64,000 nt of DNA from CAYVAP01 sp964343195. GTDB taxonomy: Bacteria > Bacteroidota > Bacteroidia > J057. A program made the position numbers and the translations under genes. Where the stretch lies: the NCBI GenBank assembly GCA_964343195.1, contig CAYFIR010000002.1, forward strand, positions 1 through 64,000. The letters run 5' to 3'. Of the stretch, positions 33,475 to 41,735 are shown piece by piece. The number at the start of each line of letters is the position of its first letter. Position 1 is the stretch's first letter. The notes below the pieces were generated by a model that saw nothing but the letters and a program-made list of their open reading frames with translations, was not told the origin of the DNA and did not search any database.

Positions 33475-34335
33475 TCAATTGTAGTCATAAAAGCCTTTGC
33501 CAGTCTTTCGTCCCAGGTGTCCGGCAGTGACCATATTGCGGAGCAGTGGACAGGGTGCATACTTGGGATTGCCAAAGCCCTCGTGCAGCACTTCCAGGAT
33601 GGACAGACAGACATCCAGGCCGATAAAGTCGGCCAGTGTCAATGGCCCCATCGGATGAGCCATCCCGAGTTTCATGATGGTATCGATTTCCTCCACCCCA
33701 GCGACTCCTTCGTGGTAGGCGTAGATCGCCTCGTTGATCATGGGCATCAAAATCCGATTGGCTACAAAGCCAGGGTAGTCATTTGCCGGTACAGGAATTT
33801 TACCCAGATCCTTCGCGATGTCCAGCACCTGTTGTGTGACCTCATCCGTAGTATCATAGCCCCGAATTACCTCTACGAGTTTCATCACAGGAACGGGATT
33901 CATGAAGTGCATGCCGATCACCTGTTTTGGCCGGTTGGTAGCAGAGGCGATTTTGGTAATGGAGATCGAAGAAGTATTGCTACACAGGAGCGCATCCGCA
34001 GGAGCGGCCTGGTCCAGGGTCTCAAAAATTTTGAGCTTTAGATCCTGACGCTCGGTGGCAGCCTCCACAATGATTTGACGATCAGAGGCGCCCTGGGCCA
34101 GATCCGTGAACGTCTCTATACGCCCCAAAGCGGCGTCCTTGTCTGCCTGGGAGATCAGTTCTTTTTTAATCTGACGGTCCATATTTTTCTGGATAGTCGC
34201 CAGACCGCGATCGAGTGCATCCTGATTGATGTCAATAAGATTAACCTGATAGCCGCTTTGGGCAAAGACATGAGCGATGCCATTGCCCATGGTTCCTGCA
34301 CCGACTACGGCGACTTTTTCAAAAGATGGAATCAT
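33475..34335 (-). CDS. 3-hydroxybutyryl-CoA dehydrogenase
   Basis: NAD(P)-dependent enzyme (286 aa) that oxidises 3-hydroxyacyl-CoA or reduces acetoacetyl-CoA. The Rossmann motif VAVVGAGTMGNGIAHVFAQ is near the N-terminus. The catalytic His lies in QVIGMHFMNPVPVMKLVEVI, with the matching Asn in SNTSSISITKIA and a conserved DYPGFVANRIL. The C-terminal domain ends GRKTGKGFYDYN. Length is normal for the Hbd/PaaH group. ATG 34335 fits the family start; an in-frame ATG at 34365 would add ten residues. Could act in beta-oxidation or butyrate-type metabolism; no other pathway gene is adjacent. Confidence 0.9.
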   Translation of the reverse strand: MIPSFEKVAVVGAGTMGNGIAHVFAQSGYQVNLIDINQDALDRGLATIQKNMDRQIKKELISQADKDAALGRIETFTDLAQGASDRQIIVEAATERQDLKLKIFETLDQAAPADALLCSNTSSISITKIASATNRPKQVIGMHFMNPVPVMKLVEVIRGYDTTDEVTQQVLDIAKDLGKIPVPANDYPGFVANRILMPMINEAIYAYHEGVAGVEEIDTIMKLGMAHPMGPLTLADFIGLDVCLSILEVLHEGFGNPKYAPCPLLRNMVTAGHLGRKTGKGFYDYN

Positions 34336-34552
34336 ATTTTCAGTAGTAGTTTGGGTAAATGCCAATTTGAATCCGGGCTTGCTTCAGCCTCAACTCCTGA
34401 AGCTGGCAAGTACACGAAGTTCGCAGGCAGTTGGGTTTTTCGCAACCTTTTTCCTAACAGTTGTTAGCCGTGGTCAATCTATTGAACTTTCGGGGATCAG
34501 GCGACAGTTGAATCCACCCCATAGCTCACTTTCAACTCTTGAGAACAGCTTA

Positions 34553-35050
34553 TCAGGCTAGCCAGCCTTCGTCACGCATCATCCAGTAGGCTGTATCGGC
34601 AAGGGAAGTGCCCTGATGGGTCCGGGTGGGAAGTGGAATGATCCGCCTCAGGAGTTTACTGCTTTCTTCGCTGGTCTTAAAATAGACCACGAAAGTAGCC
34701 CGCGACTCTCCCTCAACCGCGCGGTGATACACCACCTTGTCCATATTTTTCTTTTGGATAACGGGAGCAAAAGACAGATCCCGATTTTTCCAGGCTGCTC
34801 CCAGGGTCAGCAGAGTAGCCAATAAGAAGAACAACACCAGGAAATAATTGCCAATACTGATGCTCAGCATGGTTGCGATTACCATCGCAATAGAGAGGAG
34901 TAAATAGAGTACCCAGGCTCTTCGGTAGCCGCGTTTGGTGAGAAAAAGCGTGATCCACCCGACGGCATCCTTTCGGATGATTTCCAGCCGATCGGGATAT
35001 ATATGGCAGTATCCGTTTTTGGTGTTAAAGGATTTCACTCCGCCGCGCAT
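34553..35050 (-). CDS. Small membrane protein of unknown function
   Basis: The 165-aa protein has two adjacent membrane helices (AWVLYLLLSIAMVIATMLSI and YFLVLFFLLATLLTLGAAW) preceded by a beta-rich segment that resembles the start of a PH-like domain (NGYCHIYPDRLEIIRKDAVG). A basic C-terminal region follows. ATG 35050 starts two bases after the stop of the upstream lipoprotein gene, so translation is probably coupled; an in-frame TTG at 35056 overlaps that stop. No family recognised. Confidence 0.65.
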   Translation of the reverse strand: MRGGVKSFNTKNGYCHIYPDRLEIIRKDAVGWITLFLTKRGYRRAWVLYLLLSIAMVIATMLSISIGNYFLVLFFLLATLLTLGAAWKNRDLSFAPVIQKKNMDKVVYHRAVEGESRATFVVYFKTSEESSKLLRRIIPLPTRTHQGTSLADTAYWMMRDEGWLA

Positions 35051-35052
35051 AA

Positions 35053-35598
35053 TCAAAACATGGCTTTGTAGGATTTAACCAGGCCTTCCTGGCGGAAAAG
35101 TTTGCGCTTGATGATCCACTTCTCCTGGGTGATTTTCCAGCCATAGAGGTCATTGGGAAAGGACTCATCAAGCCCATAATCCCAGCGGCGCTCCACATAA
35201 TATACTGCTGTATCTACTGGCTCAAACTGCCCATAAAAGCTTTCGTTTCCTATGGTCACCCAGTCTTCCTGGAGTTGAGTGCTGCGCAGGGTAGTATCTC
35301 CGTACAGGTCAACCCAGATGTAATAGGGTTCCCTGGCCAGGTTGATCAATCCTCCCTCCGTTACCTGAAAGGTCGTTTCTCCCTTAATTTCCCCCTGCAT
35401 ATCCTGAACAACCAGGCTGTGAAGCCCTGGCTCTAGTGAGATACGCTGAAATGTACCACCTGGCATCTGATAGGGAAGTTCATCTATAATCGCGCGAAGC
35501 GACTCCTCACCTGCATTGTCCAGTTCGACATTTCCCTGGGTACACCCAACTAAAGCGAGCATTCCCACCATCAACATAAGTGTCATCGACTTGTTCAT
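35053..35598 (-). CDS. Lipoprotein of unknown function
   Basis: The 181-aa protein starts at ATG 35598 with MNKSMTLMLMVGMLALVGC (lipobox, Cys19). The frame is open to 35649 but the signal fits the inner start. The mature protein is beta-rich with many Tyr and Trp, e.g. WVTIGNESFYGQFEPVDTAV and YGWKITQEKWIIKRKLFRQ. It forms a tight pair with the downstream small membrane protein (stop and start within 5 bp), suggesting they act together at the envelope. Family not recognised. Confidence 0.7.
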   Translation of the reverse strand: MNKSMTLMLMVGMLALVGCTQGNVELDNAGEESLRAIIDELPYQMPGGTFQRISLEPGLHSLVVQDMQGEIKGETTFQVTEGGLINLAREPYYIWVDLYGDTTLRSTQLQEDWVTIGNESFYGQFEPVDTAVYYVERRWDYGLDESFPNDLYGWKITQEKWIIKRKLFRQEGLVKSYKAMF

Positions 35599-35946
35599 GG
35601 TACAATGAGAGGAAAAAATGGAACTAAGATGCTTGAAGAAACTTGCCATGCTTGCGCAGGTTTAACAGATTCAGGTTTAAAATGAGGTTAGTTAAGGGGG
35701 AGGAGAAAAATAATTATGCTAGTAAATATAATTTTGATCCAGCTTCCAACGTTATGTGGAGCCAAATTTTTTATTCTGCCGAAAGTACGTAGAATTTTTG
35801 GCTTTAAAAGGGAAAATATGCCCATATATGAGAAAATCTACGCTTTTCATCCAGGTTTGGATTTAATGCGATTCATTAAACTTGGGTTTATGGCATAATA
35901 AGCAGAAATTTGTCCCTCAATTATCTGAATACTATAAAACCAGCGC
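35599..35946. other. A/T-rich divergent intergenic region upstream of def
   Basis: About 350 bp between divergent starts. A 60-codon frame (35716-35898) is present but has low-complexity composition and no recognisable feature. No clear TAnnTTTG box at a useful distance was found on either strand. I see no repeat or RNA structure. Confidence 0.4.
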
Positions 35947-36507
35947 ATGATTCTCCCTATTATAGGATATGGACATAAAGGGTTGAGGGAGCCAACCGAA
36001 GAAATCGGGCCGGACTATCCCAACCTGGAGGAATTAATAGAAAACATGTATGAAACCATGTACAATGCCCAGGGAGTTGGCCTGGCAGCCCCGCAGATAA
36101 ATATCCCCATCAGGATGTTTGTGGTAGATGGTTCCCCCATAGAACCGACAGAAGGAGAAGATCTCAGCAACTTCAAGCGCGTATTTATCAACCCGGTAAA
36201 GTTGGAAGAGATAGGTGACTCCTGGCCATATGAGGAAGGGTGTCTCAGTATCCCCGACATCCGGGAGACGGTATACCGACAAAAACACATTACCCTTCGT
36301 TATCAGGACGCACAGTTCAATGAGCATACTGAGACGTTTATCGGGATGCAGGCCAGGATCGTACAGCACGAGTACGACCACCTGGAGGGAACTCTGTTCA
36401 CTGACTACCTTTCAGGAATGAGAAAAAGGGTTTTAAAGACGCGACTTAACAAAATATCGAAAGGAAATATCGGTGTCCCCTACCCCATGAAGTACCCTAA
36501 GGGATAA
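35947..36507 (+). CDS. def: Peptide deformylase
   Basis: Metal-dependent enzyme (186 aa) that removes the formyl group from the N-terminal Met of new proteins. All three family motifs are intact: GVGLAAPQ (43-50), EGCLS (97-101, metal ligand Cys99) and QHEYDH (140-145, ligands His141 and His145, catalytic Glu142). Length and spacing match type 1 deformylases. ATG 35947 begins MILPIIGYGH, the usual start. No fmt gene is adjacent. A strong terminator follows 20 bp after the stop, so the gene is probably monocistronic. Confidence 0.95.
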   Translation: MILPIIGYGHKGLREPTEEIGPDYPNLEELIENMYETMYNAQGVGLAAPQINIPIRMFVVDGSPIEPTEGEDLSNFKRVFINPVKLEEIGDSWPYEEGCLSIPDIRETVYRQKHITLRYQDAQFNEHTETFIGMQARIVQHEYDHLEGTLFTDYLSGMRKRVLKTRLNKISKGNIGVPYPMKYPKG

Positions 36508-36527
36508 GGCTCACTCCCCAACTAACG

Positions 36528-36574
36528 AGGGCCCGCACTTAATGCAATTATTAAATGCGGGCCCTGATTTTTTT
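36528..36574 (+). terminator. Rho-independent terminator of def
   Basis: AGGGCCCGCA (36528-36537) pairs with TGCGGGCCCT (36556-36565). An A/T inner stem extends it, and seven T follow. Confidence 0.85.
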
Positions 36575-36645
36575 CATATTACGAAATCGATTACGCAAAA
36601 AATTGGCTTTTTTTGATAAAAACTTAACTTTCAGCTAAACATAAG

Positions 36646-36675
36646 TTGAAAAATCGGGTATTTATAAGTATATTG
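36646..36675 (+). promoter_or_regulatory. Candidate Bacteroidota promoter for the small protein gene
   Basis: TTG at 36646-36648 and TATATTG at 36669-36675 are 20 bp apart, near the TTG-N19-20-TAnnTTTG pattern but one T short. The start codon follows at 36715. Confidence 0.35.
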
Positions 36676-36714
36676 CAAGACAAATCGGTTAAGTATTCTT
36701 TCAAAACATTTTAT

Positions 36715-36957
36715 ATGACATCGCACGAACTGCATGCCAAACTGTTGGTGACAAAGCGTTTTCTCCAACAGGAGATGATTAACAACAAGCTTCAGACAGG
36801 CAATCAGGTACTCAATTTCCGTGAAATCGGCACTCGCATGGACATGATCCACGAAGCTGAGCGCGTAGGAGTACGAAACCTGGGCGAACGTCAAAGCCGC
36901 AAGCTGACCAAGATGATCTCAGAACTGGAAGAGATCGGTGGCGCTTCGCTGAACTAA
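36715..36957 (+). CDS. Small helical protein of unknown function
   Basis: The 80-aa cytosolic protein has high Lys/Arg/Glu content and helices such as HELHAKLLVTKRFLQQEMI and RQSRKLTKMISELEEIGGA. ATG 36715 (MTSHELHAKL) is preferred; a TTG further upstream would add 23 residues with no domain sense. No DNA-binding or enzymatic motif is recognised. The gene has its own candidate promoter and a terminator at 36996, so it is an independent unit between def and nuoA. Composition suggests a real gene. Confidence 0.65.
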   Translation: MTSHELHAKLLVTKRFLQQEMINNKLQTGNQVLNFREIGTRMDMIHEAERVGVRNLGERQSRKLTKMISELEEIGGASLN

Positions 36958-36995
36958 TTACATAAGTCATGCCATATCGGTATGCACAACAAAGG

Positions 36996-37023
36996 AAAGG
37001 GGCAGTTTCGGTCCCTTTTTTTT
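36996..37023 (+). terminator. Terminator after the small protein gene
   Basis: AAAGGG and CCCTTT pair around a short loop and are followed by eight T in all. It lies about 40 bp after the stop at 36957. Confidence 0.65.
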
Positions 37024-37200
37024 GTGTCCTGATTTGTAAGTAACAACAGTAGAGTCAGGAGGTTTTGGGGTCCGAGCTGTATCCTTTCACTTTTACACTC
37101 CCCTGTCCGTAGTTTTTCACGACTTTCCGCTACAACTTCCCTTCAGGGGTTGGCAATGCCAAGAATAGCCGCTAATTTGCCATCGAAATTAGAGCTATTC

Positions 37201-37596
37201 ATGAAATACCTGATACTCCTAAACACAGACCTGGTTGACTATATCCCAATCCTCGTCATGATTGTGGCGCTGGTTGCTCTTGGGGTGTTGCTTGCATCTC
37301 TTTCCCGGTGGATGGGACCATATCGCCCGGAATCCAAAAACATAGATGCCTACGAATCTGGTATGGACCCGGTAGGTACAGCACATGAGAGATTCTCGGT
37401 GAAATTTTACCTGGTTGCCATGCTGTTTATCCTGTTTGACATCGAGGTAATCTTCATGTATCCCTGGGCTGTCCAATATCGCCACCTACTGGAAACCTAC
37501 GGACTGTTTCCTCTGATGGAAATGGTGGTCTTCATTATCATCCTATTTGTCGGATACATCTACATCTACAAGAAGGGTGGCCTGAAGTGGGCATGA
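37201..37596 (+). CDS. nuoA: NADH-quinone oxidoreductase subunit A
   Basis: Membrane subunit (131 aa) of respiratory complex I. Three transmembrane helices are visible, and the loop YESGMDPVGTAHERFSVKFY followed by LFILFDIEVIFMYPWA is the NuoA signature. ATG 37201 (MKYLILLNTD) gives the normal length; the frame is open from 37150 but the extension is not family-like. nuoB follows after 105 bp on the same strand. The rest of the complex I genes are not in the window, as a glutaminase gene follows nuoB. Confidence 0.93.
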   Translation: MKYLILLNTDLVDYIPILVMIVALVALGVLLASLSRWMGPYRPESKNIDAYESGMDPVGTAHERFSVKFYLVAMLFILFDIEVIFMYPWAVQYRHLLETYGLFPLMEMVVFIIILFVGYIYIYKKGGLKWA

Positions 37597-37701
37597 TCCT
37601 GAATTCTTTGTCTGATGTCCGGAACAAACAGATGCTGGGATCTGTTTTGGATTTAAGCAGTCCGACCAACAAATTTGAATCTCCAACTTTGAACTGATAC
37701 C

Positions 37702-38184
37702 ATGGGTCTCGAAAAAGCACTCGCCAAACAAGGCTATCTCCTTTCATCCGTAGATGCTCTGACCAATTGGGCCCGAACCAATTCTCTCTGGCCTATGCCC
37801 ATGGGTCTGGCATGCTGCGCCATTGAGATGATGGCCTTTGCCGGCCCAAAGTACGACGCATCCCGTTTTGGATCTGAAGTATTTCGCTTCTCGCCCCGTC
37901 AGGCTGATGTCATGATCGTAGCGGGTTGGTGTACCTATAAAATGTCTCATGCCATTAAGCGCATATGGGATCAGATGCCTGACCCTAAGTGGTGCATGGC
38001 AATGGGAGCCTGCGCCTCCACAGGTGGTATGCACCGTGTGTACGGAGTGGTTCAGGGAGCAGACAACTTCCTGCCTGTGGATGTTTACATTCCCGGCTGC
38101 CCTCCACGCCCTGAAGCAGTGATTCACGCGCTTCAGACACTTCAGGAGAAGATTCGCAGTGAGCACTCAGTCCTGCAGGACTAG
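37702..38184 (+). CDS. nuoB: NADH-quinone oxidoreductase subunit B
   Basis: Complex I subunit (160 aa) that holds iron-sulfur cluster N2 next to the quinone site. The four ligands are Cys38 and Cys39 (GLACCAIEMM), Cys104 (GACASTGG) and Cys133 (PGCPPRPEA). The block VAGWCTYKMSHAIKRIWDQM is of the Bacteroidota type. Its stop codon TAG (38182-38184) lies within the CTAGTGG terminus of a dispersed repeat, and a terminator follows at 38343. No nuoC follows, so the usual nuo gene order is broken here. Confidence 0.95.
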   Translation: MGLEKALAKQGYLLSSVDALTNWARTNSLWPMPMGLACCAIEMMAFAGPKYDASRFGSEVFRFSPRQADVMIVAGWCTYKMSHAIKRIWDQMPDPKWCMAMGACASTGGMHRVYGVVQGADNFLPVDVYIPGCPPRPEAVIHALQTLQEKIRSEHSVLQD

Positions 38185-38323
38185 TGGAATAATTTCGAAG
38201 TTTCCCGCTGTTCGCGGGATTTCGCTGCGCTCAACAGAGTCGATAGTTCGTAGTTGAAAGTGCTGCTGGTCACCATTTTATACGAATTACGAATGAACAA
38301 TTACTCAATTCCGCAGGACTAGT
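38182..38323 (+). repeat. Composite intergenic repeat, arm B, beginning at the nuoB stop codon
   Basis: It begins at the stop codon (CTAGTGGAATAATTTCGAAG). A palindromic insert (CCCGCTGTTCGCGGG) follows, then GTAGTTGAAAGTGCTGCTGG, ACGAATTACGAAT and AATTCCGCAGG. GCAGGACTAGT occurs at both ends (38175-38185 and 38313-38323), an 11-bp direct repeat. It matches arm A (284-384) in its second half and arms C and D in its first half. Confidence 0.65.
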
Positions 38324-38342
38324 TTAAAATACATCATTCAGA

Positions 38343-38378
38343 AAGAGCGAGTGGAACTAATCCATTCGCTCTTTTTTG
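38343..38378 (+). terminator. Terminator downstream of nuoB
   Basis: AAGAGCGAGTGGA (38343-38355) pairs with TCCATTCGCTCTT (38361-38373) with one G/T pair, and a T run follows. It takes the hairpin position in the composite repeat layout. Confidence 0.75.
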
Positions 38379-38435
38379 TTTGGCATCCTGTGAATTCAGC
38401 CAGTCCTTTACCCCGTGAATGCATAATGCGACTTT

Positions 38436-40058
38436 ATGGCCACCAACTTCGATTTTATGGCATCTTCTCCTGGCTCATCCTCCCCTAGCCTTCCCTCAGA
38501 CTGGCAGCAGACTGAGCATGAGGATCTGCAGGCCCTCCTGAATCTGGTCAAACAGGGGGGCTCGCCCATCACCCTGCAGGACATGCTTGACGCCATCGGA
38601 CGAGAAGGAATCAGAGAAGACGATCCTCGACTATTGCCATTTATCCATCAGCATAGACGCCTGCGCTCAAATGGCCAATACAGCTATCAGGCGGATATTC
38701 CCAGAGAAAACTGTGAGGAATTTATCCAGGAAAACCGGACCATCCAGCATGCGCTGACCAAGCGGCTGGTAGTGCCGGACTTTAAAGCCTTCTGTAAGGA
38801 GATATCCAGGATCTTCGGCGAAACCAATCAGCTGAAAGGAGGCAAGGTCGCTGACTACATCCCCCAACTGGCTCGGGTCTCACCAAACAGGTTTGCAGTA
38901 TCCATCTGTACGGTAGATGGTCAACGTTTTTCGCTCGGCGACAGCAAGGAAAACTTTTGCCTGCAATCAACTTGCAAGACCATCAATTACGCCCTTGCCA
39001 TAGAGGAACACGGTACCGATTACGTTCATGGCCATGTAGGAAGAGAGCCCAGCGGACGCTCCTTTAATGAGCTTTCACTCAATGATCTTGGACTTCCCCA
39101 CAACCCGCTCATTAATGCCGGAGCCATCATGTGTTCCAGCATGCTCCGTACACAACTAAACCCGGCGGATCGCTATGATTATGTCGAAGAGGCCTGGAGC
39201 AGGTTGTGTGGTGGAAGACCTGTAACATTTGACAACGCGGTATACCTATCAGAGCGAGAGACGGCTGACCGAAACTTTGCCTTGGCGTACTTCATGCGCG
39301 AAAACAATGCATTCCCAGCCGGTACTAACCTGCAGGAAACACTTGACCTATATTTTCAGTGTTGTTCCATTTCATCCTGCACGGACGATCTGTCGGTTGC
39401 CGCCGCGACACTCGCCAATGCAGGAACCAATCCATTGACAGGAGAGCAGATATTCCAAAGCAGAACCATCCAGCATTTACTATCCCTCATGCTCACTTGT
39501 GGGATGTACGACTTCTCAGGAGAATTCGCCTTTAAAATAGGGCTTCCTGCCAAAAGTGGGGTTTCGGGAGCCATGATGGTGGTGGTGCCCAATGTCATGG
39601 GCATTTCAATCTGGGCTCCTCCACTCGATCAACTTGGGAATAGCGTGAAGGGAGTCGCCTTTTGCGAAAAGCTCATCGAGAAATTCAATTTCCATCCTTA
39701 CAACTTCCATGCGAAACAGGATGAGTGGCAGGACCCGCTACAACGAAAGGATGAATCGGCCTACAGCCGGACTTTTCACCTTATTTATTCTGCCAGCAAA
39801 GGCGATATCGAAGAATTGAAACGCTTGCAGGCAGAGGGCGTCAACCTCGACGCATGTGATTATGATGGTAGAACGGCTTTGCATCTGGCAGTAGAAGAAA
39901 ACCGTGGACAGGTAGTCAGATTTCTGCTCGATCAAGGGGCTTTTCATAGCCCAAAAGACAGATGGGGCAATACCCCACTAGATTCAGCCTTAAATCAGGG
40001 AAACCACTCTATGGCTTCTTTTCTCAGGGAATCCGGGGCAATCCAACCAAATGAATGA
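38436..40058 (+). CDS. glsA: Glutaminase with GLS-like N-terminal domain and C-terminal ankyrin repeats
   Basis: Serine-dependent glutaminase (540 aa) that converts glutamine to glutamate and ammonia. Layout: an N-terminal helical domain (about 25-115, TLQDMLDAIGREGIREDDPR), the beta-lactamase-like glutaminase domain (about 120-420) and ankyrin repeats (about 448-535, DYDGRTALHLAVEENRGQVV, KDRWGNTPLDSAL). Catalytic Ser178 and Lys181 are in FCLQSTCK; VADYIPQL, LINAGAI, SERETADRN, CGMYDFSG and AKSGVSG supply the other active-site residues. This is the full order of animal GLS, longer than the usual bacterial enzyme of about 310 aa. Human Phe322, in the allosteric loop, is Ser214 here by eye. 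Cytosolic, probably monocistronic. Confidence 0.93.
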   Translation: MATNFDFMASSPGSSSPSLPSDWQQTEHEDLQALLNLVKQGGSPITLQDMLDAIGREGIREDDPRLLPFIHQHRRLRSNGQYSYQADIPRENCEEFIQENRTIQHALTKRLVVPDFKAFCKEISRIFGETNQLKGGKVADYIPQLARVSPNRFAVSICTVDGQRFSLGDSKENFCLQSTCKTINYALAIEEHGTDYVHGHVGREPSGRSFNELSLNDLGLPHNPLINAGAIMCSSMLRTQLNPADRYDYVEEAWSRLCGGRPVTFDNAVYLSERETADRNFALAYFMRENNAFPAGTNLQETLDLYFQCCSISSCTDDLSVAAATLANAGTNPLTGEQIFQSRTIQHLLSLMLTCGMYDFSGEFAFKIGLPAKSGVSGAMMVVVPNVMGISIWAPPLDQLGNSVKGVAFCEKLIEKFNFHPYNFHAKQDEWQDPLQRKDESAYSRTFHLIYSASKGDIEELKRLQAEGVNLDACDYDGRTALHLAVEENRGQVVRFLLDQGAFHSPKDRWGNTPLDSALNQGNHSMASFLRESGAIQPNE

Positions 40059-40113
40059 TTTTTTTCCGTATTTGAGCCCCCCTATTCCCATAGTGGAAAT
40101 GACAAATTTGGCT

Positions 40114-40129
40114 TACCTAATTTTAGGTA
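40114..40129. promoter_or_regulatory. Operator-like inverted repeat upstream of sufB
   Basis: TACCTAA (40114-40120) and TTAGGTA (40123-40129) are perfect inverted halves with a 2-bp gap, 16 bp upstream of the candidate -7 box. A repressor or activator site for the suf operon is possible. Confidence 0.35.
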
Positions 40130-40144
40130 CTCAATTTTAGTCAT

Positions 40145-40152
40145 TATATTTG
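40145..40152 (+). promoter_or_regulatory. Candidate -7 box for sufBCD
   Basis: TATATTTG fits TAnnTTTG exactly and lies 95 bp upstream of the sufB start. No clear -33 TTG is seen at standard spacing, so an activator may be needed. Confidence 0.4.
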
Positions 40153-40213
40153 GCTCCAAGCCCAAAAAATCTGACAGACGCTAAACATTGCGTCTTCTTT
40201 TTTGGTTCCCTAC

Positions 40214-40229
40214 TTAGAATTAATCTTAA
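40214..40229. promoter_or_regulatory. Possible Fur/PerR-like half-degenerate site before sufB
   Basis: TTAGAATTAATCTTAA shares TTAGAATTA with the more symmetric palindrome upstream of sufS (46546-46562); the right half is shifted by one base. It lies 18 bp before the start codon. Confidence 0.3.
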
Positions 40230-40246
40230 TAAACTTAACCCGATAT

Positions 40247-41725
40247 ATGGCTGAGGAAAAGCTCGCACACATTGAGGAACTCTCGGATGATGAAAAGATC
40301 ATTCAGGAGTTTACCGACAAAAAATATGAGCATGGCTGGGTAACGGATATCGAATCAGACAAAGCCCCCAAAGGACTTAATGAGGAGATTGTTCGCTTTA
40401 TCTCAGCCAAAAAGAATGAGCCAGAATGGATGCTGGAGTACCGTCTGAAGGCATTTGCCCACTGGCAAAAAATGACTGAGCCTAGCTGGGCGCACCTGGG
40501 GTATCCCCCTATCGACTATCAGGATGCCTACTATTATGCCGCTCCTAAGCCCAAGAAGAAACTGGAAAGCCTGGACGAGGTAGATCCGGAGCTTCTCTCA
40601 ACGTTTGAGAAATTGGGTATCCCCTTGCAGGAACAAAAAATGCTGGCAGGCGTGGCAGTTGATGCTGTCATGGATTCTGTTTCGGTTAAGACGACCTACA
40701 AGGAGAAGCTGGCCGAAAAGGGAATCATTTTCTGCTCATTTAGCGAAGCCATCCAGAATCACCCTGAGCTGGTGAAGGAGCACATGGGCAAAGTAGTTCC
40801 TCATACGGACAACTTCTTTGCGGCCCTGAATTCTGCGGTATTTACCGACGGCTCCTTTGTGTACATTCCCAAGGGCGTACGTTGCCCGATGGAACTTTCC
40901 ACCTACTTCCGCATCAACGAACAAAACACCGGTCAGTTCGAACGGACCCTCATCGTTGCCGAAGAGGGTAGCTACGTCTCTTACCTTGAGGGCTGTACAG
41001 CCCCCATGCGCGATGAGAATCAGCTACACGCAGCCGTAGTTGAGCTAGTCGCCAAGGAAGACGCACAGATTAAATATTCTACCGTACAGAACTGGTATCC
41101 TGGCGATATGGAGACTGGTGCGGGTGGTATCTATAACTTTGTGACCAAGCGCGGCATCGCCGAGAAAAACGCCAAGATCAGTTGGACTCAGGTAGAGACT
41201 GGTTCTGCCATCACCTGGAAGTATCCTTCTGTCATCCTGAAGGGCGACAACAGCGAAGGAGAGTTTTACTCCGTAGCTGTTACCAATGGCCGCCAGCAGG
41301 CTGATACTGGTACTAAAATGACTCATATCGGCAAAAACACCAAGTCCCTGATCATCTCCAAAGGGATCTCGGCTGGAAAGAGCAACAACAGCTACCGTGG
41401 ACTGGTAAACATCCTGAGCGGTGCCGAAAATGCCCGAAACTTCTCTCAGTGCGATTCACTGCTGATCGGTGATCAGTGTGGAGCCCATACCTTCCCTTAT
41501 ATCGAGGTAGGCAACCCATCCGGGCAGGTAGAACATGAGGCGACGACATCCAAGATTGGCGAAGACCAGATCTTCTATTGTCAGCAGCGTGGCCTGGACG
41601 AGGAAAAGGCTGTGAGCCTGATCGTTAACGGTTACGCCCGCGAAGTCCTGAATCAGCTACCAATGGAGTTCGCAGTCGAAGCCCAGAAGCTCCTGAGTAT
41701 CAGCCTGGAAGGCTCCGTAGGATAA
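40247..41725 (+). CDS. sufB: Fe-S cluster assembly scaffold SufB
   Basis: Core scaffold protein (492 aa) of the SUF iron-sulfur assembly complex SufBC2D. The sequence is SufB throughout: the N-terminal block NEEIVRFISAKKNEPEWMLE, then VYIPKGVRCPMELSTYFRIN, EGCTAPMRDENQLHAAVVEL, a beta-helix core, and GVSLIVNGYARE-like and LPMEFAVEAQKLL endings. ATG 40247 (MAEEKLAHIE) is the family start; the frame is open to 40202. sufC follows after 87 bp, with a strong hairpin between, and sufD after that. Regulation may involve the sites at 40114 and 40214. Cytosolic. Confidence 0.96.
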   Translation: MAEEKLAHIEELSDDEKIIQEFTDKKYEHGWVTDIESDKAPKGLNEEIVRFISAKKNEPEWMLEYRLKAFAHWQKMTEPSWAHLGYPPIDYQDAYYYAAPKPKKKLESLDEVDPELLSTFEKLGIPLQEQKMLAGVAVDAVMDSVSVKTTYKEKLAEKGIIFCSFSEAIQNHPELVKEHMGKVVPHTDNFFAALNSAVFTDGSFVYIPKGVRCPMELSTYFRINEQNTGQFERTLIVAEEGSYVSYLEGCTAPMRDENQLHAAVVELVAKEDAQIKYSTVQNWYPGDMETGAGGIYNFVTKRGIAEKNAKISWTQVETGSAITWKYPSVILKGDNSEGEFYSVAVTNGRQQADTGTKMTHIGKNTKSLIISKGISAGKSNNSYRGLVNILSGAENARNFSQCDSLLIGDQCGAHTFPYIEVGNPSGQVEHEATTSKIGEDQIFYCQQRGLDEEKAVSLIVNGYAREVLNQLPMEFAVEAQKLLSISLEGSVG

Positions 41726-41735
41726 AGCAAACATT

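Noticed and set aside
35716..35898. 60-codon plus-strand frame before def
   Set aside because: No signal, no domain, low-complexity composition, no promoter or ribosome-binding evidence.
36996..37200. TAATTTGC near 37170 as nuoA promoter
   Set aside because: The spacing between TA and TTTG is one base short of TAnnTTTG and no -33 element is seen, so I did not list it.
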